Notes under the pieces: model-generated
Told to the model about the DNA's origin: nothing
Databases searched by the model: none
What the model saw: only the letters and a program-made list of their open reading frames with translations
Translations under genes and position numbers: made by a program
Assembly: GCA_017940265.1 (NCBI GenBank)
Contig: JAGAYY010000053.1
Coordinates: 1-34,279 of the forward strand
Direction of reading: 5' to 3'
From: Bacilli bacterium
Lineage (GTDB): Bacteria; Bacillota_I; Bacilli_A; RFN20; CAG-826
Length of the DNA stretch: 34,279 nucleotides
Part shown: in pieces, positions 25,114-33,729 of the stretch
How the letters are laid out: every line of letters begins with the position of its first letter
Position numbering within the stretch: position 1 is the first letter of the stretch

Positions 25114-26187
25114 ATGGAAAAAGTTAATTATCCAAGAAATGATACTTATATATTAATCCCCGCTTATAAACCAGATCACTTAATGATTGAACTTTTAGTT
25201 AGTCTAAAAGAGGAAGGTTTTGATGTTGTCGTTGTAAACGACGGTTCAGGCGAACAGTTCACTGATATCTTTAAAGAAGCAGAGAAATACGCGATTGTTT
25301 TAGATCAAAATCCTAACCGTGGAAAAGGTGCAGCGTTACGTCTTGGTTTTTCTTATGTAAACCTACATCCACAAGAACATAACTACCTCATTACTTGTGA
25401 TGCAGATGGACAACATGCGGTTAAAGATATTATTAAAGTTAACGACAAATTACATGAAACAAACCACATTGTTTTAGGCTCTCGTAAGTTTGATAAGAGT
25501 GTGCCTAAAAGAAGTAGAAATGGTAACTTCATGTCCAGATTATGTCGAACACTTTTAACTAAAGAATATGTTCCTGATGATCAATGTGGATTAAGAGGTT
25601 TTCCAATTGAAGATATTTTTAATATCACCACTTTACAAGGTGACCATTATGAATATGAAATGAATGTCATCTGTGACCTTCAAATCAAAAGATTAAAGTT
25701 TGAAGAAGTACCAATTGAAACTATTTATTTAAATAACAATAGTTCATCTCACTTCAAACCATCCTTAGATACATTTAGAATTCAAAGAACTATTTGGGGT
25801 TACGCTATTACTCCACTTGTGTGTGCTTTATTAAGTATTGCTATGCTAACGGTGTTAACTGGAATATGGCCAAATGTTGGTATTTATGAATATTCATTTT
25901 TAGCAGCTTCTTATCTTTTCTACTACCAAGCTCTTATCGGTGTCACCGCTTTTGTGTGGCCCACAAGAAAGATGGGTAGAAGAACATTAATTGAAGGTGG
26001 CTATGCGACATTTAAGACACTATTAATATTTGTGATGGTGACATTTTTATATGAAGTTTGTCACATCTATATGGGTATTGCCTATACAATAGCCCTTTTA
26101 GTGTCATTCTTACTTAATTTCCCACTTGCATACTTAGTATGGAAGTTAAAGAATAGATATGTTGTTAAAAGCAACAAGGAGAATTAA
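25114..26187 (+). CDS. GT2 glycosyltransferase with C-terminal membrane domain
   Basis: A 357-residue protein. Residues about 8-215 form a GT-A family 2 domain of the dolichyl-phosphate-mannose synthase type: TYILIPAYKP, VVVNDGSG, NRGKGAALRLGF, the DXD-like ITCDADGQHA, and DDQCGLRGF. Residues about 225-350 have four helices, like GtrA-type membrane anchors. It probably transfers sugar from a nucleotide donor to a polyprenyl or lipid carrier at the membrane. No Shine-Dalgarno is seen before ATG 25114, and no upstream in-frame start would keep the fold better. It heads an operon with degV and a hydrolase. Confidence 0.88.
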   Translation: MEKVNYPRNDTYILIPAYKPDHLMIELLVSLKEEGFDVVVVNDGSGEQFTDIFKEAEKYAIVLDQNPNRGKGAALRLGFSYVNLHPQEHNYLITCDADGQHAVKDIIKVNDKLHETNHIVLGSRKFDKSVPKRSRNGNFMSRLCRTLLTKEYVPDDQCGLRGFPIEDIFNITTLQGDHYEYEMNVICDLQIKRLKFEEVPIETIYLNNNSSSHFKPSLDTFRIQRTIWGYAITPLVCALLSIAMLTVLTGIWPNVGIYEYSFLAASYLFYYQALIGVTAFVWPTRKMGRRTLIEGGYATFKTLLIFVMVTFLYEVCHIYMGIAYTIALLVSFLLNFPLAYLVWKLKNRYVVKSNKEN

Positions 26188-26192
26188 ACATC

Positions 26193-27134
26193 ATGAAAGA
26201 AAACTTTGCAATTCTCACCGACGCTGGTGGCGATTTTACAAGAGAAATTATTGAAAAATATGGGATTGAAGAAACCCCAATTAGTACAGTTGTGTGGCCA
26301 GATGGCTCTAATAGAGAAACAGATATTTATTGGGAGAAAATGACCCCTAATGAATATTTCACATTAATGACCAATAAGAAGAACAACTTCTCTTCTTCTA
26401 TTCCTTCTCCTCAAACAATTAACGATCGATTAACTGCTTTAGCCAAGGCTGGTAGAAACGTTGTCGTTATTACTATTTCCTCCACGATGAGTGGCGGCTA
26501 CAGCGCTTTCACTGTGGGCGCTAGAGAAGTCATGGAACAATATCCAGAAGTTAAGATTAAAGTTATCGACTCATTAAGATATAGTGGCGCGATTGACTTA
26601 ATCGCTCTTGAAGCAAGTTTATGCCGTGAAAAAGGTATGGACTTTGATAGCACTGTTAAATATTTACAAGACTTTAGATTAAGAATTCACCAATGTGGTT
26701 TCATTGATGACCTCTTCTTCTTAGCGAGAAAAGGTAGAATCGCTAAAGGTAAAGCCTTCATGGGTAATATGATTGGTATTAAACCATTAGGCGATTTGTG
26801 TAACGAAACAGGTCAAACCCAAATCATTGGTAAAGCACGTGGCTATAAAACTGTCATGAAATTATTCCCAGAATACATTAAAAGAACAATTGGTGATCCA
26901 ACAAACAAATCATTCGTTGTTACTTATTCATTAAGAGAACCACAAGCTTTAGAAATGAAAAAGATGATTGAAGAAACATTCCATCCACAAAACTTAATCT
27001 TTGTCCCAGTTGGTCAATCCACTGGTTGTAATGTTGGACCAGGTTTAGCAGCGGCTTTCTATGCGGGTGATGAACCAGTTTCTCCAATGTGCGAAAAAGA
27101 AGCTGTTATTTTAAACGAATTATTAAAGAAATAA
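26193..27134 (+). CDS. DegV family fatty-acid-binding protein (FakB-like)
   Basis: A 313-residue DegV protein starting 5 nt after the glycosyltransferase stop, with AAGGAG about 12 nt before ATG 26193. Family features include FAILTDAGGDFT at the N-terminus, FSSSIPSPQ, ISSTMSGGYSAF, VIDSLRYSGAIDLIALEA and ARKGRIAKGKAFMGNM. DegV/FakB proteins bind one fatty acid and present it to the kinase FakA for phospholipid synthesis. No fakA was seen in the window. The specific lipid cannot be told. Co-location with a glycosyltransferase suggests a membrane-lipid gene cluster. Confidence 0.9.
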   Translation: MKENFAILTDAGGDFTREIIEKYGIEETPISTVVWPDGSNRETDIYWEKMTPNEYFTLMTNKKNNFSSSIPSPQTINDRLTALAKAGRNVVVITISSTMSGGYSAFTVGAREVMEQYPEVKIKVIDSLRYSGAIDLIALEASLCREKGMDFDSTVKYLQDFRLRIHQCGFIDDLFFLARKGRIAKGKAFMGNMIGIKPLGDLCNETGQTQIIGKARGYKTVMKLFPEYIKRTIGDPTNKSFVVTYSLREPQALEMKKMIEETFHPQNLIFVPVGQSTGCNVGPGLAAAFYAGDEPVSPMCEKEAVILNELLKK

Positions 27135-27137
27135 TCT

Positions 27138-28103
27138 ATGCCTACACCAGTTATCATCATTATCATCGTTATTGGTGCTTTATTAGTTTTAGGACTACTA
27201 TTTTCAGTATTCTTCACATTCCTAGTGGCCTATAAGGTTTATAGCAAGACATTAATGCGTGGTAAATTAGGTTCTTGGGGTAGAAAAGAATGTTCTGAAC
27301 CAGGTAATCCCGCTTTAGAAACAATGTGGAAAAGAGGTTTAGCCTGGGTTGAAGATGATAAGTCTTATATTAAAGAATTAAGCATTACCTCTAACGATGG
27401 TCTTAAACTAGTTGGTGAATGGTTTGATTATGGTTTTGATAAAACTGTTATTATTCTTCCAGGTAGAAGAGAAACACTCGTTTATTCCTATTACTACGCT
27501 CAACCATATAAGAAACTTGGTGTTAATGTTTTAGTTATTGACCAAAGAGCGCATGGTCTTTCTGAAGGTACTTATAGTACATGTGGTATTAAGGAAGCAG
27601 AAGATGCGAAATTATGGATGGAATACATGCATAATGAACATAATCAAAAAGAACTATATTTACACGGTATCTGTGTTGGTACATGTGCAACATCTATTGC
27701 CACTGCAACATTCGATAAAGATTATTTAAAAGCCATTATCTTAGACAGCGCTTTTATCACTTATCAAGAAATCTATAAGAACCACTACATCGAAAGTGGC
27801 CATGCTTTATTCCCTGTTTATTATCAAATTTGGATGTGGTTCAAACACTTCACCAAATGCAATATTAACGATGCGAAAACAATTAATTATGTCCCTAAAT
27901 TTGGTAACATTCCTGTTCTCTTCATTTGGGGCACTAAAGATGTATATTGCTTGCCTGAAAAGAGTAAAGAAATCTATGCCGCTTGCTCTTCAAATAAGAA
28001 AGAACTTGTCTGGTTTGAAGGTGCATTACATTCTAGGGTAAGATTAAGTGATGAAGAGCGTTATGACGCTGTTATTGGCGACTTTTTAGCAAGAAACAAG
28101 TGA
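27138..28103 (+). CDS. Membrane-anchored alpha/beta hydrolase with Cys at the nucleophile position
   Basis: A 321-residue protein with one N-terminal helix (about 4-32), followed by an alpha/beta hydrolase fold. Strand and oxyanion region VIILPGRRETL and VIDQRAHGLSEG are typical of this membrane-bound family. The nucleophile elbow GICVG (177-181) has Cys179 where GxSxG has Ser; the codon is TGT. The likely acid is Asp268 in GTKDVY and the base His298 in ALHSR, so a Cys-Asp-His triad results, as in dienelactone hydrolase. It lies 3 nt after degV with no strong Shine-Dalgarno, so translation is probably coupled. Substrate unknown. A changed or lost activity is equally possible. Confidence 0.85.
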   Translation: MPTPVIIIIIVIGALLVLGLLFSVFFTFLVAYKVYSKTLMRGKLGSWGRKECSEPGNPALETMWKRGLAWVEDDKSYIKELSITSNDGLKLVGEWFDYGFDKTVIILPGRRETLVYSYYYAQPYKKLGVNVLVIDQRAHGLSEGTYSTCGIKEAEDAKLWMEYMHNEHNQKELYLHGICVGTCATSIATATFDKDYLKAIILDSAFITYQEIYKNHYIESGHALFPVYYQIWMWFKHFTKCNINDAKTINYVPKFGNIPVLFIWGTKDVYCLPEKSKEIYAACSSNKKELVWFEGALHSRVRLSDEERYDAVIGDFLARNK

Positions 28104-28106
28104 TTT

Positions 28107-28154
28107 GCAACCAAAAGTTGCGAAAATTCTAACTAGACTAGGTGGCGCAACCAA
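28107..28154 (+). repeat. GCAACCAA repeats and hairpin before the HTH-membrane gene
   Basis: GCAAC/GTTGC (28107-28111 and 28117-28121) form a hairpin, and GCAACCAA occurs again at 28147-28154. The cluster lies between the hydrolase stop and the HTH gene, where autoregulation of that gene would act. Confidence 0.35.
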
Positions 28155-28201
28155 GTAGAAAATTGCTAGATTGTTGGTGTCAAAAACAGGAGGAAACGAT
28201 T

Positions 28202-28993
28202 ATGACGATTGAAATTGCAGACAGATTAGTTAAATTAAGAAAAAAATATGGCTATTCCCAAGAAGAACTCGCGGATAAATTAGGCTTATCAAGACAAGCC
28301 GTGAGTAAATGGGAAAGAGCGGAAGCTTCCCCAGACACTGATAATCTTATTTGCTTAGCGAAATTATATGGAGTATCTCTCGATGAACTCCTCGCGACAG
28401 ATGAAGATATCGATACCATCGTGCAAGAACAAGTTAAAGAAGATACACCCGCACAAGAAGAAAAAGTAGAAGTCAATAAAGATGATCATGTAATCTTCGT
28501 TGGCAAAGGTGGTAAGAAAGTCACTATTAACGATGATGGTGTGACTTGCTATAACGCTGATGGCACTGTTAAAAAACATCAATTCGATACAAAGATGGCG
28601 GTTATCGGAGCAATTGAAGCAACATTATTCACATTAGCCGCTGTCGCTTATGTAGTAACAAGCGCTATCCTTGGCTGGTGGAATATTATGTGGATTGTCT
28701 TCTTCATCCCAGAAATCATTTGTTCTATTGCTAGAGCAATTGTGAAGAGAAACGCTAACCACTTCAATATGGCCTTTGTCGCTGTATTTGCCTTCTTCTT
28801 AGTGTGTTTATTTTTACCAGTAGCCCTTGCTCCAGCGGGTATTACAATGCCACCATTATGGCATCCAATGTGGGTCGTGTTCTTAGCGATTCCTGCTTAT
28901 CACTCCGTTGTGGGTGCGATTAACAAAGTCTTAGGTAAAGAAGAAGAAAAAGACGAAGACGATGATCCAGAAGATCCAGAAGATAAAAATTAA
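28202..28993 (+). CDS. XRE HTH regulator with C-terminal membrane domain
   Basis: ATG 28202 is chosen for AGGAGG at 28188-28193; an upstream frame from 28142 has none. The 263-residue product has an N-terminal helix-turn-helix (about 5-65; YSQEELADKLGLSRQAVSKW, GVSLDELLATDE), a linker with a beta-rich VIFVGKGGKKVTINDDGVT segment, then four hydrophobic helices (about 130-235) and an acidic tail. This membrane-bound HTH architecture is common in Firmicutes, where signals are thought to reach the regulator through the membrane part. arcC starts 5 nt after its stop, so it may control arginine catabolism; inference. Confidence 0.85.
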   Translation: MTIEIADRLVKLRKKYGYSQEELADKLGLSRQAVSKWERAEASPDTDNLICLAKLYGVSLDELLATDEDIDTIVQEQVKEDTPAQEEKVEVNKDDHVIFVGKGGKKVTINDDGVTCYNADGTVKKHQFDTKMAVIGAIEATLFTLAAVAYVVTSAILGWWNIMWIVFFIPEIICSIARAIVKRNANHFNMAFVAVFAFFLVCLFLPVALAPAGITMPPLWHPMWVVFLAIPAYHSVVGAINKVLGKEEEKDEDDDPEDPEDKN

Positions 28994-28998
28994 TTAAT

Positions 28999-29913
28999 AT
29001 GGCAAAATACGTAGTTTCCTTAGGGGGTAATGCACTAGGCAATAATCCTAGTGAACAAAAACAAGCATTAATAAAAGTCGCTGAGGCTATTACTGGTTTA
29101 ATTATGGATGATAACGAAGTCGCTATCGTGCATGGTAATGGCCCACAAGTGGGAATGATTAATCTTGCTTTTGAAACATCCAAGGAAACACCTAATATGC
29201 CATTCCCTGAATGTGGAGCGATGTCTGAAGGATATATTGGTTATCACATTCAAAATGCCTTATATAATTCTTTTAAATTAAATAACATTAATAAAACTGT
29301 CGTAACTTTAATTACCCAAGTACAAGTGGACCCTTGTGATCCACTTTTCCTATCTCCAAGTAAACCGATCGGATCCTTCTATAATAAAGAACAAGCCGAG
29401 CAAATAAATAAAGAAAAAGGCTATATCATGAAAGAAGATGCTGGAAGAGGCTATAGACGAGTGGTTCCTTCACCACTTCCAATCGACATCATTGAAAAAG
29501 AATCTATTAAAGCATTATTAGATAACGGACAAGTTGTGATATGCGCAGGCGGGGGTGGCATCCCTGTTATTAAACAAGATAACAAATTAGAGGGTGTGGC
29601 CGCGGTAATCGACAAAGATTACGCTTCCGCGAAGCTCGCTAGTCTCATAGATGCTGATTATTTGGTCATTTTGACCGCGGTAAACAACGTTTGTCTAAAT
29701 TATAAGCAAGAAAACGAAGTCGTCTTAAAAGACGTTAAGAAAGGCGATTTAGCTAAGTATCTTGAAGAAGGACATTTCGCTAAAGGAAGCATGTATCCAA
29801 AAGTACAAGCGGTACTTAACTTCTTAAAAGACAATAATAAGACTGCAGTTATCGCTTCATTAGATAACGCGAAAGATGCATTTAAATTAAAAGCCGGGAC
29901 TATCGTGAGATAA
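28999..29913 (+). CDS. arcC: Carbamate kinase
   Basis: A 304-residue amino-acid-kinase-fold enzyme making ATP from carbamoyl phosphate and ADP, the last step of the arginine deiminase pathway. Features are SLGGNALGN at the start, IVHGNGPQVGMIN, GYRRVVPSPLP, VVICAGGGGIPVI, and EGVAAVIDKDYASAKLA. Length is normal. It starts 5 nt after the HTH-membrane gene, with only weak Shine-Dalgarno sequence, implying co-transcription. arcA and arcB lie about 9-11 kb away on the opposite strand, so the pathway is encoded in two units. Confidence 0.96.
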   Translation: MAKYVVSLGGNALGNNPSEQKQALIKVAEAITGLIMDDNEVAIVHGNGPQVGMINLAFETSKETPNMPFPECGAMSEGYIGYHIQNALYNSFKLNNINKTVVTLITQVQVDPCDPLFLSPSKPIGSFYNKEQAEQINKEKGYIMKEDAGRGYRRVVPSPLPIDIIEKESIKALLDNGQVVICAGGGGIPVIKQDNKLEGVAAVIDKDYASAKLASLIDADYLVILTAVNNVCLNYKQENEVVLKDVKKGDLAKYLEEGHFAKGSMYPKVQAVLNFLKDNNKTAVIASLDNAKDAFKLKAGTIVR

Positions 29914-29949
29914 GTCCAGGCTCTTATATGGTTTTTTAATTTGGCTGAA

Positions 29950-30348
29950 TTATTTATTCAAGAATTTGTCAATAGGTTCATTGCAATGCAATTTAAATGC
30001 TTTGACTGTTTTCAAGTTTGTTTGAAAAGTTGACACTTCATTTTTAGCGCCACTCGTGGCTTTTTTAATCTCGTGATTATTCATTGGTTCATATTGACTA
30101 ATGTAGCCCTTATTTTGAGAAGGGTTTTTTTCATAATAGATTCCTTCCCAAATAATTTTAGAAGCTTGATTAATCTCCATCACTTTCTCTGAAATAGAAA
30201 CACCAGTTGGATTAATTATTCGACACTTTGAATCCATAAAGAATATTTCTATCTCACCATCACTCATTACAATGTTTTTAAGACAATAAATATTATCAAA
30301 CGGCCTTCCTGGCCCAACATCCCAAATTGAACAATTTGAATAATTCAT
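29950..30348 (-). CDS. Unrecognised 132-residue protein
   Basis: ATG 30348 is chosen because GAGGAT lies a few nt upstream; an in-frame extension from 30396 adds 16 residues without a site. The soluble, beta-rich protein begins MNYSNCSIWDVGPGRPFDNI and includes IEIFFMDSKCRIINPTG and ASKIIWEGIYYEKN, then a polar tail. I recognise no family. No membrane helix or signal peptide. It stands alone, convergent with arcC and divergent from an ATPase gene, with inverted repeats before it. Its Ser/Asn/Lys-rich C-terminus and isolated position suggest an acquired orphan gene. Confidence 0.6.
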   Translation of the reverse strand: MNYSNCSIWDVGPGRPFDNIYCLKNIVMSDGEIEIFFMDSKCRIINPTGVSISEKVMEINQASKIIWEGIYYEKNPSQNKGYISQYEPMNNHEIKKATSGAKNEVSTFQTNLKTVKAFKLHCNEPIDKFLNK

Positions 30349-30693
30349 AACTAAAATCCTCTTTTTTGTATTGGTATTTAAAAATACAAACGTCATTTAA
30401 ATATAATTCCATCGACTATTTTTACGCCAGTCGATTTCAATTGTGAATATAGTAAACAAAGCGTAGACAAATTGCAATATATATTTTCTTTGAAAATATA
30501 TAATTAATGATTTTTGTATACACTCAGGTGCAATTGTAACAAAAAGCACTGATTCTTTCAGTGTTTAATCAAATTGCTTTTTCATCAGTTAACACAAAAG
30601 ATGCATTCGATTTAAAATGTTTTATATACATCGACAAACAGGAAAAAAGCGTGTAAAATAAAGTAGACTTTAGAAAACTCGGAGGAATCATTT
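30349..30693. promoter_or_regulatory. AT-rich divergent region full of inverted repeats
   Basis: The gap between divergent genes has TATATATTTTC/GAAAATATATA (30478-30488 and 30492-30502, loop TTT), TCGACT/AGTCGA (30412-30417, 30429-30434), and CACTGA/TCAGTG (30547-30552, 30558-30563). No ORF of note is seen. One promoter for the right-hand gene is listed separately. Confidence 0.5.
30631..30659 (+). promoter_or_regulatory. SigA-type promoter of the 403-residue ATPase
   Basis: TCGACA (30631-30636), 17-bp spacer, TAAAAT (30654-30659). Downstream AGACTTTAGA and CTCGGAG match the upstream region of the pseudogene at 6437-6656. Confidence 0.65.
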
Positions 30694-31905
30694 ATGGATT
30701 ATCTCAAAAGACAGATGGAAGAAGCGGTTTTAAAAGCATCCAAAACTTTTCCAGTTGTAATGGTTTGTGGACAAAGACAAACAGGAAAATCAACTATGCT
30801 TAAGCATCTTTCAGAAAGCGACAGAAAATATGTCACATTTGACGACGCAAAAGCAAGAGCTCTTGCTAATAATGACCCTAATTTGTTCTTTGAAACATAT
30901 GGCTATAAATTGTTTATTGACGAGTTTCAAAGAGTTCCATCCATTCTTCTAGATATTAAAAAGATTGTTGACGAACGAAAAGAAAATGGAATGTTTTGGC
31001 TAAGTGGATCTCAGAAATTTGTGATGATGAAAAATGTTTCTGAATCTTTGGCAGGTAGAGTTGCAATATTTGATATGCTTCCTCTATCAAGTGGTGAAAT
31101 CAATCACGATTTCAATGGCCCGTTTTCTCCTGAAGTTGATCTTTTAAAGAAAAAACAAAACCGTCAAAAAACAATGAAAGAAGTGTTCGAAGACATATTT
31201 AAAGGTGGTCTACCTCAAATTGCCTTAAATCCTGAAATTGATAGAGATATTTATTATTCCTCATATCTTGATACATACATTGAAAGGGATATAAGCGCGC
31301 TTGAACAGGTTGGAAAGTTAGAGGAATTTAGAACTTTTGTTACTTATATGGCGGCAAATACCGCGCAAGAACTGAAATATGATTCTATTTCTAAAGTGGT
31401 AGGTGTTTCCGCTCCAACGATTAAAGAATGGATATCAATTCTAGAACGATCTGGCATTATTTTCATTCTTAGACCTTATTCATCTAGTTTAACAAAGAGA
31501 TTAGTCAAAACACCAAAGTGCTACTTTTTAGATACTGGATTAGCTGCTTATCTAACTTCATGGCCTAATGCCGAAACGCTGATGAACGGAAATGCTGCTG
31601 GAGCATTCTTTGAAACATATGTTGTCGGAGAAATATTAAAAAGTTATACAAACGAGGGTAAAAAAGCAAACTTATACTATTATCGAGACATCGACCAAAA
31701 AGAAATAGATTTGCTAATGGTCGGACCTGATTCTATCTACCCGATTGAAATTAAAAAAGCTAAAAACCCATCAGTTGCAGACAAAAACTTTACTGTCTTG
31801 AACAAGTTTGGGATGAGCGTAAAACCTGGTCTAGTTATTTGTATGGCGGATGAGCTCTTTCCGATAAACAAAAATAACTGGTATTGCCCGATTGGTTTAA
31901 TTTGA
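30694..31905 (+). CDS. AAA_14/DUF4143-family ATPase (paralogue)
   Basis: A 403-residue ATPase with Walker A GQRQTGKST (26-34), Walker B YKLFIDEFQRVP, and GSQKFVMMKNVSESLAGR. A winged-helix stretch DSISKVVGVSAPTIKEWISI lies mid-protein. The DUF4143 C-terminus has QKEIDLLMVG followed by YPIEIKKAK, a PD-(D/E)XK-like signature. GGAGG precedes ATG 30694. The N-terminal half matches the pseudogene at 6437-6656 closely, more so than the 451-residue paralogue at 16245-17600. Function of the family is not settled; proposed roles range from DNA handling to defence or mobile-element upkeep. Confidence 0.88.
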   Translation: MDYLKRQMEEAVLKASKTFPVVMVCGQRQTGKSTMLKHLSESDRKYVTFDDAKARALANNDPNLFFETYGYKLFIDEFQRVPSILLDIKKIVDERKENGMFWLSGSQKFVMMKNVSESLAGRVAIFDMLPLSSGEINHDFNGPFSPEVDLLKKKQNRQKTMKEVFEDIFKGGLPQIALNPEIDRDIYYSSYLDTYIERDISALEQVGKLEEFRTFVTYMAANTAQELKYDSISKVVGVSAPTIKEWISILERSGIIFILRPYSSSLTKRLVKTPKCYFLDTGLAAYLTSWPNAETLMNGNAAGAFFETYVVGEILKSYTNEGKKANLYYYRDIDQKEIDLLMVGPDSIYPIEIKKAKNPSVADKNFTVLNKFGMSVKPGLVICMADELFPINKNNWYCPIGLI

Positions 31906-31907
31906 TT

Positions 31908-31945
31908 AAAAGCTGGGACAATCATTAAGTAATACCCAGCTTTTT
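31908..31945. terminator. Intrinsic terminator, shared by convergent genes
   Basis: AAAGCTGGG (31909-31917) pairs with CCCAGCTTT (31935-31943) across a 17-nt loop, followed by T residues. The stop codon of the minus-strand gene falls at its end. Confidence 0.85.
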
Positions 31946-32513
31946 ACTTGTAAATTTTGTTATAGTTTCTAAATTCTTTTACCAATTGATGAACATTAAT
32001 CGCAGGACCACTACATCTATTTGATAATTCATCCAATAGTTTCTTTACGGTTTTTACTGACATATAACGTAAGGAGAATAATACCTGTCTACCATTTTTA
32101 CTTTCTACAAGGATATATGGTAGTGGTTTTAATGCTTGTTTATATTTACCTCTAGAGTCACGGCGTAATGCCATTACTGCGACTTTTTTAATATCATCGT
32201 ATTTCATTTCTGTATGAAACTGTGTTCTAGGTCCAATTTTAAAATCACCATGTGTATAGATCTTTTCTTTACCAAGGATGATATTGCCTAGCAAGAATGT
32301 TAATTCGAAATATAGAAGTGGGAGTATACCAACATAGAAGATAACTGAAAGAATAATCGCAAATTGTCTTTCAGAATCACTTCTAAAATTAGTGGTCAAA
32401 TAACTAATGTTAAAAAAGATTGCAAGAAAGATATCAAGCAAAAGAGATGTAACAAGAATCGCTTGTATGATTAAAGAAGAAGTTGATGTCTTAAAATAAA
32501 TCTTTTTCTTCAT
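31944..32513 (-). CDS. Two-helix membrane protein with PH-like C-terminal part
   Basis: A 189-residue protein with two hydrophobic helices (about 15-35 and 50-78), then a basic, beta-rich domain (about 85-165; KIYTHGDFKIGPRT, DIKKVAVMALRRD, LPYILVESKNGRQVLFSL), which recalls the bacterial PH-like fold of small membrane-associated proteins. No family name can be given with confidence. The start ATG 32513 has no clear Shine-Dalgarno. It follows the glycosyltransferase gene in the same direction after a terminator, so it is probably a separate unit. Confidence 0.65.
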   Translation of the reverse strand: MKKKIYFKTSTSSLIIQAILVTSLLLDIFLAIFFNISYLTTNFRSDSERQFAIILSVIFYVGILPLLYFELTFLLGNIILGKEKIYTHGDFKIGPRTQFHTEMKYDDIKKVAVMALRRDSRGKYKQALKPLPYILVESKNGRQVLFSLRYMSVKTVKKLLDELSNRCSGPAINVHQLVKEFRNYNKIYK

Positions 32514-32542
32514 GAAATCATAATAGCATTAAACAAATCATC

Positions 32543-32573
32543 AAAAAAAGTTAGGTTTTGAGTTCCTAACTTT
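32543..32573 (-). terminator. Intrinsic terminator of the GT4 gene
   Basis: On the minus strand AAAGTTAGG and CCTAACTTT form a perfect 9-bp stem (loop of nine), followed by seven T residues. The stem overlaps the stop codon of the gene. Confidence 0.88.
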
Positions 32574-33636
32574 ATTTCTTTCTTGTTTTTAATTTCTTAA
32601 GTGGCGCCCACTTGTTATAGATTCTTTGATAATATTCCCGCCAAAGATTCTTAACGTGCTCTTTACTATAGAAATCTGAGATATATTTACTGCCTTCTTG
32701 ATAGTGTTCGTAATATTTCTTATCAGTGGTCAATCTATTGATTTGTTCACAGAAACCATCAACATCAGGGGCTTTCGCGTATGTATCTTTATCAACGAAT
32801 AAGATATCTTCATATAATTCAAGATTACGTAATAAGACAGGTTTTCTAGAATTAACAGCCTCTAAGATAGACATTGGGAACAATTCATCAAATGATGGCA
32901 TAAATAATAAGTCACACATATTGAAGATGCCGTTCATTTCAGTTCTAGGGATAATACCAATGAACTTCACATTTTCTGGAGGATTATCCATGATGGCTTT
33001 AAGTTCTTTATAGCCATCGGTCATAGAACCAAATGAGAAACCACCCGCCCAAACGAATACTTTATCTGGATTACGTTTCGCGCATTCCACATAATCTTTA
33101 ACGCCTTTTCTTGTTTGAACTTGTCCACATCCCATCACTACGAACTTATCGTGAGGGATACCATATTTATCTCTTAAAGCATTTCTTTCTTCTAATGGTA
33201 ATTCGTGGAATTTTTCATGATCCACGAAGTTAGGGATATAAGTAATGTTTTCTCTTTTTAAACCAAGTTTCACTAATGGCTCAATAAAGATCGGATTGAC
33301 CACTACTGCTTCATCCGCTTTCTTATAAGCGTGTTTAACATATTTCTTAAACGCCCAGAAGATTGGTTTAGGCATTTTAAGTGAACCATCAAATGTTTCA
33401 GGTAAACAGTGCACATAAGTAACATTGATATGACGTTTATTTAATCTCATCACATATTGAGGATTAAATGTATGCATATGATAAATATCAAAGTTAGATT
33501 TCTTTGAGTTAATTTCCACTTCAAAGATATCATCATTTTCTTTCACCAATGCGACTTGTTCGATATAAGCACTACCAACGCCTTGACCATCAACAGATGT
33601 GGCTTGTGATAACATATTGATTCTAATTTTTTCCAT
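32572..33636 (-). CDS. GT4 glycosyltransferase, probable glycolipid (diglycosyldiacylglycerol-type) synthase
   Basis: A 354-residue GT-B family 4 enzyme. The start RINMLSQATSVDGQGVGSAY and YVHCLPETFDGSL resemble glycolipid glycosyltransferases such as BgsA/CpoA/alDGS, which add a second sugar to monoglycosyl-diacylglycerol at the membrane. The C-terminal domain has VVMGCGQVQTRKGV, a KFIGIIPRTEM stretch, and the donor-binding SFDELFPMSILEAVNSRKP (E-X7-E-like). The basic tail (KWAPLKKLKTRKK) is typical of peripheral membrane binding. No Shine-Dalgarno is evident at ATG 33636. Substrate assignment is from motif recall and could be wrong. Confidence 0.75.
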   Translation of the reverse strand: MEKIRINMLSQATSVDGQGVGSAYIEQVALVKENDDIFEVEINSKKSNFDIYHMHTFNPQYVMRLNKRHINVTYVHCLPETFDGSLKMPKPIFWAFKKYVKHAYKKADEAVVVNPIFIEPLVKLGLKRENITYIPNFVDHEKFHELPLEERNALRDKYGIPHDKFVVMGCGQVQTRKGVKDYVECAKRNPDKVFVWAGGFSFGSMTDGYKELKAIMDNPPENVKFIGIIPRTEMNGIFNMCDLLFMPSFDELFPMSILEAVNSRKPVLLRNLELYEDILFVDKDTYAKAPDVDGFCEQINRLTTDKKYYEHYQEGSKYISDFYSKEHVKNLWREYYQRIYNKWAPLKKLKTRKK

Positions 33637-33693
33637 AGCACTTATTATTGTATCTTTTTTTGTATATTTGCATAACTTTTTCGGACAAAAATC

Positions 33694-33729
33694 AAAAAAC
33701 CTCCCTATTTAATTAATAGGAGGCTTTTT
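33694..33729. terminator. Terminator-like hairpin containing the next gene's RBS
   Basis: CCTCC (33700-33704) pairs with GGAGG (33719-33723), and TATT with AATA, around TAATT, with a C bulge. A residues precede it and CTTTTT follows. GGAGG is also the Shine-Dalgarno of the ORF starting at 33730, so it may terminate or hide the ribosome site. Confidence 0.65.
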
